From contig JAPYTK010000001.1 of NCBI GenBank assembly GCA_029941785.1, positions 30,919 through 94,918 on the forward strand: a stretch of DNA of 64,000 nucleotides, given 5' to 3'. The DNA is from Polyangiaceae bacterium (lineage in GTDB: Bacteria; Myxococcota_A; Polyangia; Polyangiales; Polyangiaceae). The translations under genes were made by a program, and so were the position numbers. Positions 1-9,230 of the stretch are shown here, one piece after another; position 1 is the stretch's first letter; each line of letters opens with the position of its first letter. The notes below the pieces were generated by a model. The model did not search any database. It worked only from the letters and a program-made list of their open reading frames with translations, and was not told the origin of the DNA.

Positions 1-1113
1 AACGAACCATGCCGGCGCGAAAGGCCAAATGTAGCGCACGCGGTTCCAGAGCAACGTCTCGTAGGTGCAGACGCCCAAGGTGCCGGCAACGACAGCAAAG
101 ATCACCAGCGCTCGCCCCAAGCGACGCGTTCGCCAGCCGAGCCACAGCATCGACAGCAGCCCGAGAAGAAGGAGCCACAAGAACCCCTCCGGCAAGAAGC
201 GGTTGGTCCAAATTCCTCCGCGCAACAAGTCGGAGAACATCAGCTCGACGTTGGCCCACGTGGCGCCGTACACCCCAGCGGCATCCAGATAGGGGTCGGC
301 GAACAACCACTTGACCTCGGCGGTGGACGAGACCGCGTGCCCCGCGAAAAGACGGTGGCTCATGGGGATCAGGCAAGGTCCGAGAAGGGGGCTCAGTACC
401 ATCAGGAGCTTCGCGCCAAACGACCGAGACCTCTTCGCTTCGCCTGGCGCCGAAGAACCCGATCGTAAACCGGAAACGGAAAACATACTCACACCGAGCG
501 CGATGCTGGCAAGGACGCTAACGATGGCCCCCTCGGGGCGAACGAGCGGCGCGAGGAGGCCTACCGCCAACAACTTCCGCGTGGCTCCACGACCACCGTT
601 TCCCTCGATGCAGTCGCTTGCCAGGCGTGCACCGAGCACCAACACATAAGCGAGCGCCATCGTCTCCATGCCGCTGTACGCAAACCAGGCGAAGGCGGGA
701 AACACGAGACACGCTGCAGCCACCGCCCACGCCGCGACATCCCCCGCCAAACCCCGACTGAGACGCGCCGCCTCCAGCATGGTCCCTGCGTGAAGCACGC
801 ATCCCAGCAGCCAACAAGCCCAGATCGGCTCCGCCCCGTCGAGTCCGAGCCAGAAGGTCGGAGCCAATGCCATCGGCCAGAGCCAACTCGTTGCGCCGGT
901 CGTATAGGAGCCACCGGGCACGTAACTGAACCAGCTACCTTCGGAAAGTCGCCGAGCATACTGAAGATGGATAAAGGCATCGTCGAGCGGAAGCGCCGGT
1001 CCACCCGCGCGCGCGCAGATCCGCACCGTGACCCACAGGCCGATGACCCCGGCTGCCAACACCGCCCACGCTGCGGGCGTCGAGAGCGCACGAGAGATCC
1101 GACGGCTGAGCAC
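1..1113 (-). CDS. Multi-pass membrane glycosyltransferase, GT39/PMT-like (3' end cut by window)
   Basis: The frame is open from a GTG at 1113 to the left edge, so the C-terminus is missing. An early hydrophobic helix is followed by the acidic motif LPLDDAFIHLQYARRL, then by AYSGMET and APLVRPEG. Several more hydrophobic helices and RVRYIWPFAPAWF follow. A DD motif just after the first membrane helix, together with GMET and RPEG, is typical of bacterial GT-C enzymes that take sugar from polyprenyl-phosphate donors. The likely role is transfer of a sugar to an extracytoplasmic lipid or protein acceptor; the substrate is unknown. Start alternatives include a TTG at 1155. The gene is divergent from trmB, with about 50 bases for both promoters. 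Confidence 0.7.
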   Translation of the reverse strand, partial: MLSRRISRALSTPAAWAVLAAGVIGLWVTVRICARAGGPALPLDDAFIHLQYARRLSEGSWFSYVPGGSYTTGATSWLWPMALAPTFWLGLDGAEPIWACWLLGCVLHAGTMLEAARLSRGLAGDVAAWAVAAACLVFPAFAWFAYSGMETMALAYVLVLGARLASDCIEGNGGRGATRKLLAVGLLAPLVRPEGAIVSVLASIALGVSMFSVSGLRSGSSAPGEAKRSRSFGAKLLMVLSPLLGPCLIPMSHRLFAGHAVSSTAEVKWLFADPYLDAAGVYGATWANVELMFSDLLRGGIWTNRFLPEGFLWLLLLGLLSMLWLGWRTRRLGRALVIFAVVAGTLGVCTYETLLWNRVRYIWPFAPAWFV

Positions 1114-1166
1114 GGCACGCGTATACCACGGCGTGTTGCGTGGTCTCCTACACAAGGGTAAAGCGC

Positions 1167-1796
1167 ATGACCATGCGAAGCACGACCTACGACTCACCGC
1201 CGCGTTTGCCGGACGGAGACACGGTACGGCTGAGCGACATCCTTCCTGGCGACCTCCCCTTCGAGCTGGAAATTGGCCCTGGCCGAGGCCTGTTCATGGT
1301 CGAGCGATGCCACAGTGCCGCCGAGATCCGAATCATGGGATTCGAGATCAAGCGCAAGTGGTCTTGCCTCGTCGACCAGCGTCTATCGCGCGAGGGATTC
1401 GGGGACCGTGCGCGGGTGTTTTGTGAAGACGCCCGCCTCGCGCTGCCACGATTGAGGCCCGACGGCGGCCTCCATCGCGTCTTCATTCACTTCCCCGACC
1501 CCTGGTGGAAGAAGCGACACCAAAAGCGACTTGTGCTCGGAGAAGACGTGCTCGATGAAATCGCCCGCCTGCTATGTGATGGCGGCCAGCTCTTCATCCA
1601 GACCGACGTGATGGAGCGGGCCGAGCAGTATCGCTCGCTCGTGGATGCCCATGCACGATTTGAGGGTGCGGGGGACGAGAAGGACTCGGCGGTGATCGCC
1701 GAAAACCCCTTCGGTGCGCGGGGCAATCGGGAACACCGCGCCGACGACGACGGGCTACCGGTCTATCGGCTGCTGTACCGCCGCCGCAACCGCTGA
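1167..1796 (+). CDS. trmB: tRNA (guanine-N7)-methyltransferase TrmB
   Basis: TrmB makes m7G46 in the tRNA variable loop using S-adenosylmethionine, in the cytoplasm. The SAM loop ELEIGPGRG lies near residue 30, and the family signature IHFPDPWWKKRHQKRL lies near residue 110, followed by a Rossmann-type strand GGQLFIQTD. Length (209 aa) is normal for the family. I prefer the ATG at 1167 because AGGG at 1155-1158 sits about eight bases upstream; an ATG at 1140 would add nine residues. The gene stands alone and converges on the kinase gene ending at 1838. Confidence 0.93.
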   Translation: MTMRSTTYDSPPRLPDGDTVRLSDILPGDLPFELEIGPGRGLFMVERCHSAAEIRIMGFEIKRKWSCLVDQRLSREGFGDRARVFCEDARLALPRLRPDGGLHRVFIHFPDPWWKKRHQKRLVLGEDVLDEIARLLCDGGQLFIQTDVMERAEQYRSLVDAHARFEGAGDEKDSAVIAENPFGARGNREHRADDDGLPVYRLLYRRRNR

Positions 1797-1837
1797 GAGA
1801 GCCCAACGGCGATCGCGCAGCATGGAACGTTCTCTCG

Positions 1838-3829
1838 CTATTTCTTGGGTATGCGAATCGTCACACGGGCCGTCTTGCCGTCTTTGACGACGGTACCGCT
1901 ACCGATGCTGCGACCATCGGGCAACTTGCAGACGATACCCACCGGGCCCGCAGGCACGCTCACGCCAGCGACCGGGGAAGGCCCCACGCTACGCCCGCCA
2001 ATGATCACATTGCTGCAGTAGCCGCCTCGTGAAGCCACATTGACCGTGCCCCGCCCACCGGCTTTCGCTGGCGTCTTTTGTTTTCCACCAGCTGGCCCCC
2101 CACCGAGCTTGGGAAGAACGACCTCGACCCGTTTGGTTTCGCCGCGTTTTGCGTCAAACTCGATGGTCTTCGAGGCATGCCCAGGCGCACTGAACACGGC
2201 TTTGTGTTTGCCGGTCGACAGTTCTTCGAGGCGCGAGGACTCCCCGTCGTGCTTCTTTCCATCGAGCGACAACTTCGCCGACTTTGGGGTCACCTCGTAT
2301 TCGAAGGTGACCGTGCCCCGCACCAATTTCGTCGATAACTCGCCGCGCCTTTCCTCGTCGCTCAGCTCAATTTTGGAGATGTGATCCTCGAAGCCCTCGA
2401 GCGACAGTTTGATCTCCAGTTCGATGCCGAGCGGCAAATCTTCGAGGGTGGCGGGCGTCTTGACGCCCTGTAGCTCACCCGCGACTCGAATGTAGGCTCC
2501 CTCTGGAATGGAGGCCACAACGATGGATCCCTTCTTCTTCGTTTCGACCGCTGGCTGGACAACCGCTGGCTGGGGAGCTGGCCGGCTACGCATCACCCCC
2601 GCGACAACGCCCAGGCCGACCAATACCACCGTCGCCGCCGCCGCCGCCCAGAGATACCAAGGCGCCGAAGGACGAGCGCGGATTCCGGTCCCGGTCCCGG
2701 TGCTGTCAAAGGTCGTCGCACCACCGGTGGTCCCTCCCAGAGCGCCCGAGGCGTAAAGGTCGACCATGTCCGATTGTTGTTGAGCGATGACGTCCGCGAG
2801 CTGTTTGGCATCGTGGAGCGCCAACTTCTGTTGTTCGATCTTGTCGGCGAAGAGCATCGCCATCCACTGGCCGAGGCTCACCGACGACGCTGCGATTCGC
2901 TCCTCGCGGACGAAGGCCTCGATCTCCGCCTGCATGTCACGTGCACTCTGGTAGCGCTGCGCCGGATCCTTGGCCAACGCCTTCGTGACGATACACGCCA
3001 ACCCCGGCGGATAAGATGGCACCACATCCGCCGGATTGGGATACTTACGGTCGCAAATGAGCCGCAGCGTGTCGTAATCGCTCTTGGCCTTGAACAAGCG
3101 TCGGCCGGTCGTGAGTTCGAAAAGAAGAATTCCTACGGCGAAGATGTCGCTGCGGTGGTCCACAAGCTCGCCGCGCGCTTGTTCGGGAGACATGTAGGGC
3201 ACCTTGCCCTTGAGCTGCCCCGCTGCGCTGTTCTCGGCACCGATGACTTCGGTGCTCTTGGCGATACCAAAGTCGACCACCTTCACGTCACCGCTGTGCG
3301 TCACCAGGATGTTCTGTGGCGAGATGTCTCGGTGAACGATCTGCAACAACTCGCCACCGATCCCACGTTTCTCGTGGGCGTATGCCAAGCCAGCGCAGAC
3401 GCCGAGGACCATGCTGAGCGTGTGCTCGAGCGGAAAACTCGCCACCTTGGCTCCCCGCATGGCGCGAACGATGGCTCGAATATCCTCGCCATGGATGTGC
3501 TCCATGGCGATGTAATAGACACCGTCCACTTCGCCGACGTCGAAAGTCTGCACGACATTGGGGTGGTTGAGCGTGGCAGCGGTCCGCGCCTCACTCAGAA
3601 GCATCGCCACGAATTCCGCGTCACGCGTGAGCGCCGGAAGGATCTGTTTGATGACGACGAGTTTCTCGAAGCCAGCCACCGCTCGCTGAATCGCGAGGTA
3701 AAGCTGCGCCATGCCGCCGGCCGCGAGACGTCGCAACAGGGTGTACTTCCCGAACTGACGCGGAAGCACTTCCTCGACCTCCTGAGCAGCCCCGGGCGAC
3801 TTCTCTTCAGCTGACTTGCTCTCGGTCAC
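1838..3829 (-). CDS. Membrane Ser/Thr protein kinase with PEGA-like repeats
   Basis: This is a Hanks-type kinase that phosphorylates Ser/Thr using ATP. The kinase domain spans about residues 26-330, with Gly-loop RRLAAGGMAQLYLA, lysine K61 in VVIKQIL, HRDISPQN near 167, DFG near 186 and MSPEQA in the activation segment. All catalytic residues are present. A transmembrane helix lies at about 393-415. The outer part has PEGA-like repeats (SIVVASIPEGAYIRVAGE and following) and a Lys/Gly-rich linker, so it probably senses or binds something outside the membrane. The HRDISPQN form is common in myxobacterial kinases. The gene is monocistronic and its substrates cannot be told from sequence. Confidence 0.92.
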   Translation of the reverse strand: MTESKSAEEKSPGAAQEVEEVLPRQFGKYTLLRRLAAGGMAQLYLAIQRAVAGFEKLVVIKQILPALTRDAEFVAMLLSEARTAATLNHPNVVQTFDVGEVDGVYYIAMEHIHGEDIRAIVRAMRGAKVASFPLEHTLSMVLGVCAGLAYAHEKRGIGGELLQIVHRDISPQNILVTHSGDVKVVDFGIAKSTEVIGAENSAAGQLKGKVPYMSPEQARGELVDHRSDIFAVGILLFELTTGRRLFKAKSDYDTLRLICDRKYPNPADVVPSYPPGLACIVTKALAKDPAQRYQSARDMQAEIEAFVREERIAASSVSLGQWMAMLFADKIEQQKLALHDAKQLADVIAQQQSDMVDLYASGALGGTTGGATTFDSTGTGTGIRARPSAPWYLWAAAAATVVLVGLGVVAGVMRSRPAPQPAVVQPAVETKKKGSIVVASIPEGAYIRVAGELQGVKTPATLEDLPLGIELEIKLSLEGFEDHISKIELSDEERRGELSTKLVRGTVTFEYEVTPKSAKLSLDGKKHDGESSRLEELSTGKHKAVFSAPGHASKTIEFDAKRGETKRVEVVLPKLGGGPAGGKQKTPAKAGGRGTVNVASRGGYCSNVIIGGRSVGPSPVAGVSVPAGPVGIVCKLPDGRSIGSGTVVKDGKTARVTIRIPKK

Positions 3830-4085
3830 CGTGCGGTGCTCCTCATGCTCCCTGCCCCTCTCGTGGGACCATACGCGTGATTCCTCTCGTAGATCAATGT
3901 AGGTCGCATGGACGAATGGCGCAAATCTCCTTCAGTCGCCGGATGTGGCTGGAATCATCCGCTAGGGGCGGCCGGACGCGTCGAGCCGGCCGCGCGAACC
4001 GTACGGCCTACGCGATGAGAGGAACGACCGTCGGGCCCATTTATGCCAGACTTCGAAGAGAAAGCCCGCTACCATCCCACTCGCG

Positions 4086-4613
4086 ATGCCTAGCCGAGTA
4101 TTCACCGTGCCGATATTCCTCATCGTGATCGCGCTGGCGGGATGTCAGACCTACCAGAGAGATTTGGACCGCTCAGCCCGTCACTACCAAGAGAACCGCC
4201 ACGCCGAAGCGCTGGCCCTGCTGGAGGTCCTGGAGAACGACACCGATTCGCTGTCGTCGACGGAGCGAGCCCGGTATGCCTACTTCCGCGGCATGGCCAA
4301 TTTTCGCCTCGAAAAGCCCCGTGAAGCCCGCCACTGGCTCGGTCGGGCCGCAGCCAGCGAGAAGCTCTATCCAGACTCACTGTCGACCGACGAAAAAGAG
4401 CGGGTCGAGCAAATCCTGACGAAGCTCAACACCGCGCGGCTCGGCGGAGAGAACGCCCCCACCGCTGTGGCAGCCGCGCCGGGCGAAACAACGAAAGACG
4501 GAGCCGCTGCCGTAGCGGCCAAGCCGTGCTCGCTCGATGCGGATTGTGTGCGTGGTGAATTTTGCGACGGCGGCTCCTGCCGCAAAGCCGCCGCAGCACC
4601 AGCTCCAAAGTGA
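4086..4613 (+). CDS. TPR-like lipoprotein with C-terminal Cys-rich motif
   Basis: The N-terminus is a lipoprotein signal ending in ALAGC (Cys19). Residues 20-115 are helical with a TPR-like pattern (Ala/Leu/Tyr at repeat positions), suggesting a protein-binding scaffold at a membrane surface. An Ala/Pro/Thr-rich linker leads to a short disulfide-type motif, CSLDADCVRGEFCDGGSC, of the kind seen in secreted myxobacterial proteins. No enzymatic motif is visible and the function is unknown. The gene follows a 256-base spacer and converges on the barrel gene, with only seven bases between the two stops. Confidence 0.75.
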   Translation: MPSRVFTVPIFLIVIALAGCQTYQRDLDRSARHYQENRHAEALALLEVLENDTDSLSSTERARYAYFRGMANFRLEKPREARHWLGRAAASEKLYPDSLSTDEKERVEQILTKLNTARLGGENAPTAVAAAPGETTKDGAAAVAAKPCSLDADCVRGEFCDGGSCRKAAAAPAPK

Positions 4614-4620
4614 GCGAATC

Positions 4621-6180
4621 TCAAGGCGCGACGAGCTGCGCTTGAACGTACGCGGCGTGGAGTCTCGTCGGCTGGCCACGGCCCGCGGCGTCCATGACGG
4701 CTCGTCCGCCCTCGCCCAAGAAAGCCAGGCTGTACGAAGCTCCGAAAGACAGGGCTTGCCAAGGCCGATACCAGGCCGTCAAGTCCAGTTCGTTGGCGAT
4801 GGTGTGGGCCGTGTTATCTGGCGCTACGCCTACCGGAATCAGCGACGCCATCGTCCAACGGTCGGCTGGTTCGGCGAGGCCCGCATAGACGTAATGCAAG
4901 CCGACGTGAATGCCCTCACGTGGAACCGCCGTGACGCCCAGTGAGGCTTGGATGCTATTGGACCAGGCCATCAAGTCCATCTGGCCCATCTGTCCATGGA
5001 TCTCCGGCAAGATGGGGTCAAAGCGTGTCAAGGTGTCGCCCGTGCCGCCAGAGTCGTCGCCCGAGCCGTAAGCAACGCTACCCTCGAAGCGCAACGATGC
5101 CGGCAGCTTGCTCTGCCAAGCGACGTCCATCGCGGTCGCAAGACTCGATAGATCTCGATTCTGTCCGTGGCTCGCCACCCTGCCCGTCTGGTAGGCGATC
5201 TCGGCTGCGTAGTCGAAGTCCCGAAAGCTCCCGTGAAGTCGTAAATCGAACACCGCCGCGTCGCTCGGGGTCAAGTGGACTGGCAACGGGGGACGAGCCA
5301 TGCGTGCGAGCCCCGTGAGTTCGATCCCAAGCCACTTCGTGGGCTGCATGATGCCGTGCGCGCCAAGTAGCTGCGCGCCGGAGCCTTCGCGGTTCACCAC
5401 TTCGCCGGTCTCCGCATTCGTCGCCGCCTGATGAGCGTGAGTCGCGTACTCCGGAGACAGGGCGCCAGGTACTGCGAGCACCGCGCCGAGCAGTTGAACC
5501 TCCAGACCGCCCCGACGCGACCACAACCTCAGCCCGTCGATCGCGCCGCCACGAGCTTGCCACTCGTTGTCTCCGACCAGGCGGCCACTTCCCCATTGCA
5601 CCCGCTGCCGGCCCGCCCGAATCTGAAAGAGAGGTCGATCCGGATCGCTCTTGATATCGAGATACACTTGGTGGGCCGAGAACTCGCCAATCGGCCCGGT
5701 CGCGCCGGTCTCGTGACCAAACAGCCGCGCATCTTGCAAGACGATGACGCCCGTGACCTGGTGATATTCGGCCGACAGCCCGAACCGCGCGCGGGAGGCG
5801 AGTCCCCACACCGCATCCACCGCCGGCTGGCGGACGGCAACCGGAGGCACCGCATCGCGAAAGCCATCACCGAGCACGGCCGTCGACGTGTAGACGTCCC
5901 CGCCCACATCCAAGCCGCGTCGCCTGAAGTTGCCCCTCATGCGTAGCGCTATCGATGGGCGAAAAAACCAATCGCCAATCCCTATCCCCTTGCTCAGATC
6001 CTCGACCTGAGCAGCGATCGCCGTCGCATCCCTGGGGGCATAGTCGGCATCGAGCGAAGAGCCATCCGCGCGGGCCTCGGGGCCAGAGGGATCCGCAGCC
6101 GCGGACGGCGCCATCGCCAAACTCGACACGGCGACCAAGCCCCACACCGGAGCGTGATGCACGAGCGAGAAAACACGCAT
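4621..6180 (-). CDS. Outer-membrane beta-barrel, alginate-export-like porin
   Basis: A signal peptide ends around residue 29 (PSAAA-D). The rest of the 519 residues alternate aromatic and polar residues as in an outer-membrane barrel and end in a penultimate strand with LHAAYVQAQLVAP. Motifs such as IRAGRQRVQWGSGRLVGDNEWQ strongly resemble the alginate-export family (AlgE/OprD-like), in which a conserved GRQ...G..RL..N segment forms one strand. It probably passes small molecules or saccharides through the outer membrane; the substrate is unknown. It lies 75 bases downstream of the lipoprotein gene 6256-7107 and may be co-transcribed with it. Confidence 0.75.
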   Translation of the reverse strand: MRVFSLVHHAPVWGLVAVSSLAMAPSAAADPSGPEARADGSSLDADYAPRDATAIAAQVEDLSKGIGIGDWFFRPSIALRMRGNFRRRGLDVGGDVYTSTAVLGDGFRDAVPPVAVRQPAVDAVWGLASRARFGLSAEYHQVTGVIVLQDARLFGHETGATGPIGEFSAHQVYLDIKSDPDRPLFQIRAGRQRVQWGSGRLVGDNEWQARGGAIDGLRLWSRRGGLEVQLLGAVLAVPGALSPEYATHAHQAATNAETGEVVNREGSGAQLLGAHGIMQPTKWLGIELTGLARMARPPLPVHLTPSDAAVFDLRLHGSFRDFDYAAEIAYQTGRVASHGQNRDLSSLATAMDVAWQSKLPASLRFEGSVAYGSGDDSGGTGDTLTRFDPILPEIHGQMGQMDLMAWSNSIQASLGVTAVPREGIHVGLHYVYAGLAEPADRWTMASLIPVGVAPDNTAHTIANELDLTAWYRPWQALSFGASYSLAFLGEGGRAVMDAAGRGQPTRLHAAYVQAQLVAP

Positions 6181-6255
6181 TGAGGTTAGGTACCACGGCC
6201 TCCACGCTGCGTGAGCAGGAAAGCGTCAAGTCCGTGATGTTCTGGAAGGCACAAC

Positions 6256-7107
6256 CTACATCGAGAAGTCGTCACCGCGCGGTGGCGGCCGGCGTTTGGT
6301 AGGCTTCCCACGACGACGGCGACGTGAGCGGCGCTTCGGGCGAGGATTCGAGAGCGCGGCCTCACACTTCTCGTCGATCTTCGTGGCCGCCCCCGTGTCT
6401 GTGGCGTCGGCCAGCGCGATCATGAAAAACGAAAGCGTCCGCGTATCGCCGAAGAGCTTCTTTTCGGCGGAACGCAAGACACGGCCCGATGCCACCAGTT
6501 CCCGTTCGATGAGATCGCGCTTGGGGTACCCTGCCTCGAGGTCGTCCAAGCGATTGGCGAGAATACCCCGACGCTTTCCGAGTCGCTGTACCATCGACAA
6601 CAGCTTGCGGTACTTCTTGTAGGTGGACAGCGCTCGATTGGCGCTTTCCTCGATCGAGCGTACGAGCCTTTCGTCGCTTTCTGTGGCCTCGAATGTGCCG
6701 CGATCAACCACCAGCCTCGGTCTCGGCATGAGACGCAAATTGAGCAAAACCCCGTAGTCTCGCTGTTTGGCTACCTGAGCACGGACCTTGTCGACAAGCG
6801 TTGCGAGCGCAACGTCGACATCGAGTTCGAGCGTCTCGACGAGTGGCTCGCGAACGGGAAAAAGATCCGAATTGAGTTCACTCACTTCGTCACGCAGTTC
6901 GATAACCGCCTCGAAATAGGCATCGTAGCGACGTTTGCCGGTATCCACGGAGTCGGCATACTCGACACGCGCTCGACCGCTAGCGGCGCAAGCCGTCATG
7001 CTGAGAAACACGATCATGAGCAGCGCGCAACGCACGATGTGACCAACACGACAATGGTTCAAACGAAAGTAGGAGGTGATTAATCGCACTGTAAGACCGT
7101 TCCCCAT
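6256..7107 (-). CDS. Hypothetical coiled-coil lipoprotein with Arg/Lys-rich tail
   Basis: A hydrophobic stretch ending in LSMTACAASG looks like a lipoprotein signal; the lipid-accepting Cys would be about residue 40 of the longest form. A later start is therefore plausible (GTG at 7035), which would also remove the 28-base overlap with the upstream gene. The body is almost all helix with heptad-like Leu spacing and an extremely basic C-terminus (KRRSRRRRRGKPTKRR). This looks like a periplasmic rod-like protein that could bind an acidic polymer such as LPS, polysaccharide or nucleic acid. I do not recognise the family. Confidence 0.65.
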   Translation of the reverse strand: MGNGLTVRLITSYFRLNHCRVGHIVRCALLMIVFLSMTACAASGRARVEYADSVDTGKRRYDAYFEAVIELRDEVSELNSDLFPVREPLVETLELDVDVALATLVDKVRAQVAKQRDYGVLLNLRLMPRPRLVVDRGTFEATESDERLVRSIEESANRALSTYKKYRKLLSMVQRLGKRRGILANRLDDLEAGYPKRDLIERELVASGRVLRSAEKKLFGDTRTLSFFMIALADATDTGAATKIDEKCEAALSNPRPKRRSRRRRRGKPTKRRPPPRGDDFSM

Positions 7108-9188
7108 AACTCGTAGCGACCTCTGCCCGTCGCGAGAAGAAACGCAATCGCTGCGCGCGTCGCAGAAACTCCGACTGTACCTTGACCAAAGTTCCCCGTC
7201 GCAGGCGAGACGCGCAACGCATCACCCAACACGTGGAAAGCGGCATCAAACGTCTGGGCGCGGAGCACTCGCCTTCCGCGGCTGCCCTCGGTCCACATGA
7301 GGATCCAGCGCCCATCTGCAACGCTGGCGATAGCCGGCGCGATGGCATCGCCCCCCGGACCGCCAGCGGGAATGCCCACGGGCTCACTGGCCCCCATCGC
7401 CCCGCCCACTTCACCCCGCGCCCAGCGGACTTCCTTGACGGCATCTTCCTCATCGGGCTCGTTGGAAAAGACCACGACGGCCTGCTTGCCATGGTAGGCG
7501 AGCATGGGCTTGCCGACACGACGGCCACTCCCCGACACCGCCTCGGCAGCACGCAAGACCGTGCCGTCGGGTTTGAGCCAACCGACCCAGATCGTCAATC
7601 CGTGCCGGTAGGTCACGCCGACGGCTTGACCGGACAGGACGACGACGCGCAACGATTCGGGTTTCCGCGCCCCTTCCTCCAAAGCCCACACCGCAATCGG
7701 CGCGCTTTCATGATGCTGCACCACGACAGCGCCCTCAGCAAACCCAACCGCAAAGGGGTCCTCGACGCCGACCGCCACACCGCGCTTGACGCCCTCCATT
7801 TCAGCGACGGTCGTCGCGAACATCACGCCTTGCGCCGTCGCCTTGGGTGTCACCCGCGAGAGCCTGGTTTCGCCCTCCTCGGGTGAAAACGCTACCTCAA
7901 CCGCGCCATTCGCCGGATCCACGATCAGACCGCGTCCTTCGTATGCGGAGGCCGCATAACCAATGGCGAGACGTTGATCCGACGTCGCCGCCAACTCGAA
8001 AGGCACATCTCGTGAGGCACTGTCAGCCCAAGACGAAGGCGCACGCAACATCAAGCACGGGCGAAGTGCGACATCCGTTGCACTCGGCGGCGCCGCGGGA
8101 AGCCGCGGGCCCAGAACGAACCGCGCCTGTGGCTCAGACTCCGGATAGGACCAGCGGCCAAAGCAAAAGAAAACCGTCGAGACGATGAGGGCAGCTACGG
8201 CAGCTTTTCCAGCAACACGACGCGAAAGGTAGAAGGTCTCGGGCAAGCGTTGCCAAGTGCGAGAAATCGAATCCGCCGCACCCGCGAACCACGGTTCATG
8301 TGCGATAGCCGGCCCCTGTGCCCGCCATTCATCGGGCGGGGCGTAGCCCGGATCCATACCCGGCATGGCGCGAGGAGGCGCCGTCGAACTCGTTTTTTGA
8401 GCCATGATCTGGGCCGCGTCGACGATGTCCGTTGGTCCTTGACTCGACACCTCCTGGTCGACCATCACGACGATTTTTTCATTGGGGGCTCTCGCGCTAC
8501 TTACACCGCTCGCGGTTGCGTTGTCGATACCGAGCGGGCGGGACACGGCGCTAGAGCTTCGCAACAACTTCGCAGACAACAGCTCGTCGCTGGGGAGCGC
8601 GCCGCGTGATGGCGGGGGGGGTGCCGATGCAGATGGCGGAGGGCTCTCGTGCGCCTGATTCCACGGGTGTAATCGGGGTCGAAGGTGCGCCACATCGCGC
8701 CTGCTCCTGGTGGCTCGCGGCAGCGGTCGCGCCTGCGTTGCTTCATCGTCATCGCGTGACGACAAGGGCGAAGCCACACGCGTGACGGTGTCTTCCCCAC
8801 TCTCCGGTAACCGCTCCCAATTCTGATCGACCGACACGGTCCTGGGCATCGTGGAGAAGGACGGAACAGCAGACGAGCTGGGGGGGGGCGGCTCACTCGC
8901 AGCAGAGCCGCGGCGCGTCGAGTTTCGCGCCTTCTGAAGCGCTTCGATGTCGATGATGTTGCTGGGCCTCTCGCGACGTTCGGTAGAGGCATCGTCCGAC
9001 GCTGGCGACACTTCGCTTTTCAGCTCGGCCACGTCCGCCGCAGGAAGCCAATTCGCCATCCCCTTCTTCCAAACGAGGGTGCCGGGGCGCAACCGGCCCT
9101 CTTCGAGCGCAACACGCAACTCTTCATGCCCCAGCAGGCGCTGGACACCGTCCTCGTCGGTCCATCTCCATTTGTCTGCTGTAGCCAT
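7080..9188 (-). CDS. GYF_2-domain single-pass membrane protein
   Basis: The N-terminal 60 residues (WRWTDEDGVQRLLGHEELR...LRPGTLVWKKGMANWLPA) match the bacterial GYF_2 (DUF4339) pattern, thought to bind short peptide motifs. A long Ser/Pro-rich disordered linker follows. A transmembrane helix at about 345-365 (AAVAALIVSTVFFCFG) leads to an extracytoplasmic domain of about 330 residues rich in beta strands (VGVTYRHGLTIWVGWLKPDG), possibly propeller-like. I place the start at the ATG at 9188, directly before the GYF_2 domain, because a longer start would run into comF. It is divergent from comF and overlaps the next gene's longest form. Confidence 0.75.
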   Translation of the reverse strand: MATADKWRWTDEDGVQRLLGHEELRVALEEGRLRPGTLVWKKGMANWLPAADVAELKSEVSPASDDASTERRERPSNIIDIEALQKARNSTRRGSAASEPPPPSSSAVPSFSTMPRTVSVDQNWERLPESGEDTVTRVASPLSSRDDDEATQARPLPRATRSRRDVAHLRPRLHPWNQAHESPPPSASAPPPPSRGALPSDELLSAKLLRSSSAVSRPLGIDNATASGVSSARAPNEKIVVMVDQEVSSQGPTDIVDAAQIMAQKTSSTAPPRAMPGMDPGYAPPDEWRAQGPAIAHEPWFAGAADSISRTWQRLPETFYLSRRVAGKAAVAALIVSTVFFCFGRWSYPESEPQARFVLGPRLPAAPPSATDVALRPCLMLRAPSSWADSASRDVPFELAATSDQRLAIGYAASAYEGRGLIVDPANGAVEVAFSPEEGETRLSRVTPKATAQGVMFATTVAEMEGVKRGVAVGVEDPFAVGFAEGAVVVQHHESAPIAVWALEEGARKPESLRVVVLSGQAVGVTYRHGLTIWVGWLKPDGTVLRAAEAVSGSGRRVGKPMLAYHGKQAVVVFSNEPDEEDAVKEVRWARGEVGGAMGASEPVGIPAGGPGGDAIAPAIASVADGRWILMWTEGSRGRRVLRAQTFDAAFHVLGDALRVSPATGNFGQGTVGVSATRAAIAFLLATGRGRYELWGTVLQCD

Positions 9189-9230
9189 TTTGCGCGCAAC
9201 GATCTCGCCTGATCGTGACGATACAATAGT

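Noticed and set aside
1797..1837. GAGAGA/TCTCTC hairpin between trmB and the kinase gene
   Set aside because: Only six base pairs with a loop of about 30 bases, too weak to call a terminator.
2774..3814. Long plus-strand open frame (about 346 codons) opposite the PEGA-type kinase gene
   Set aside because: Fully antisense to a kinase with intact motifs. The translation is rich in Arg/His with no fold signal, as expected from reading a GC-rich gene backwards.
7071..7080. AGGAGGTGAT on the plus strand, complementary to the 16S rRNA 3' end
   Set aside because: No credible plus-strand gene follows. On the minus strand it lies at a gene junction as ATCACCTCCT, with no other rRNA sequence around it, so it is coincidence.
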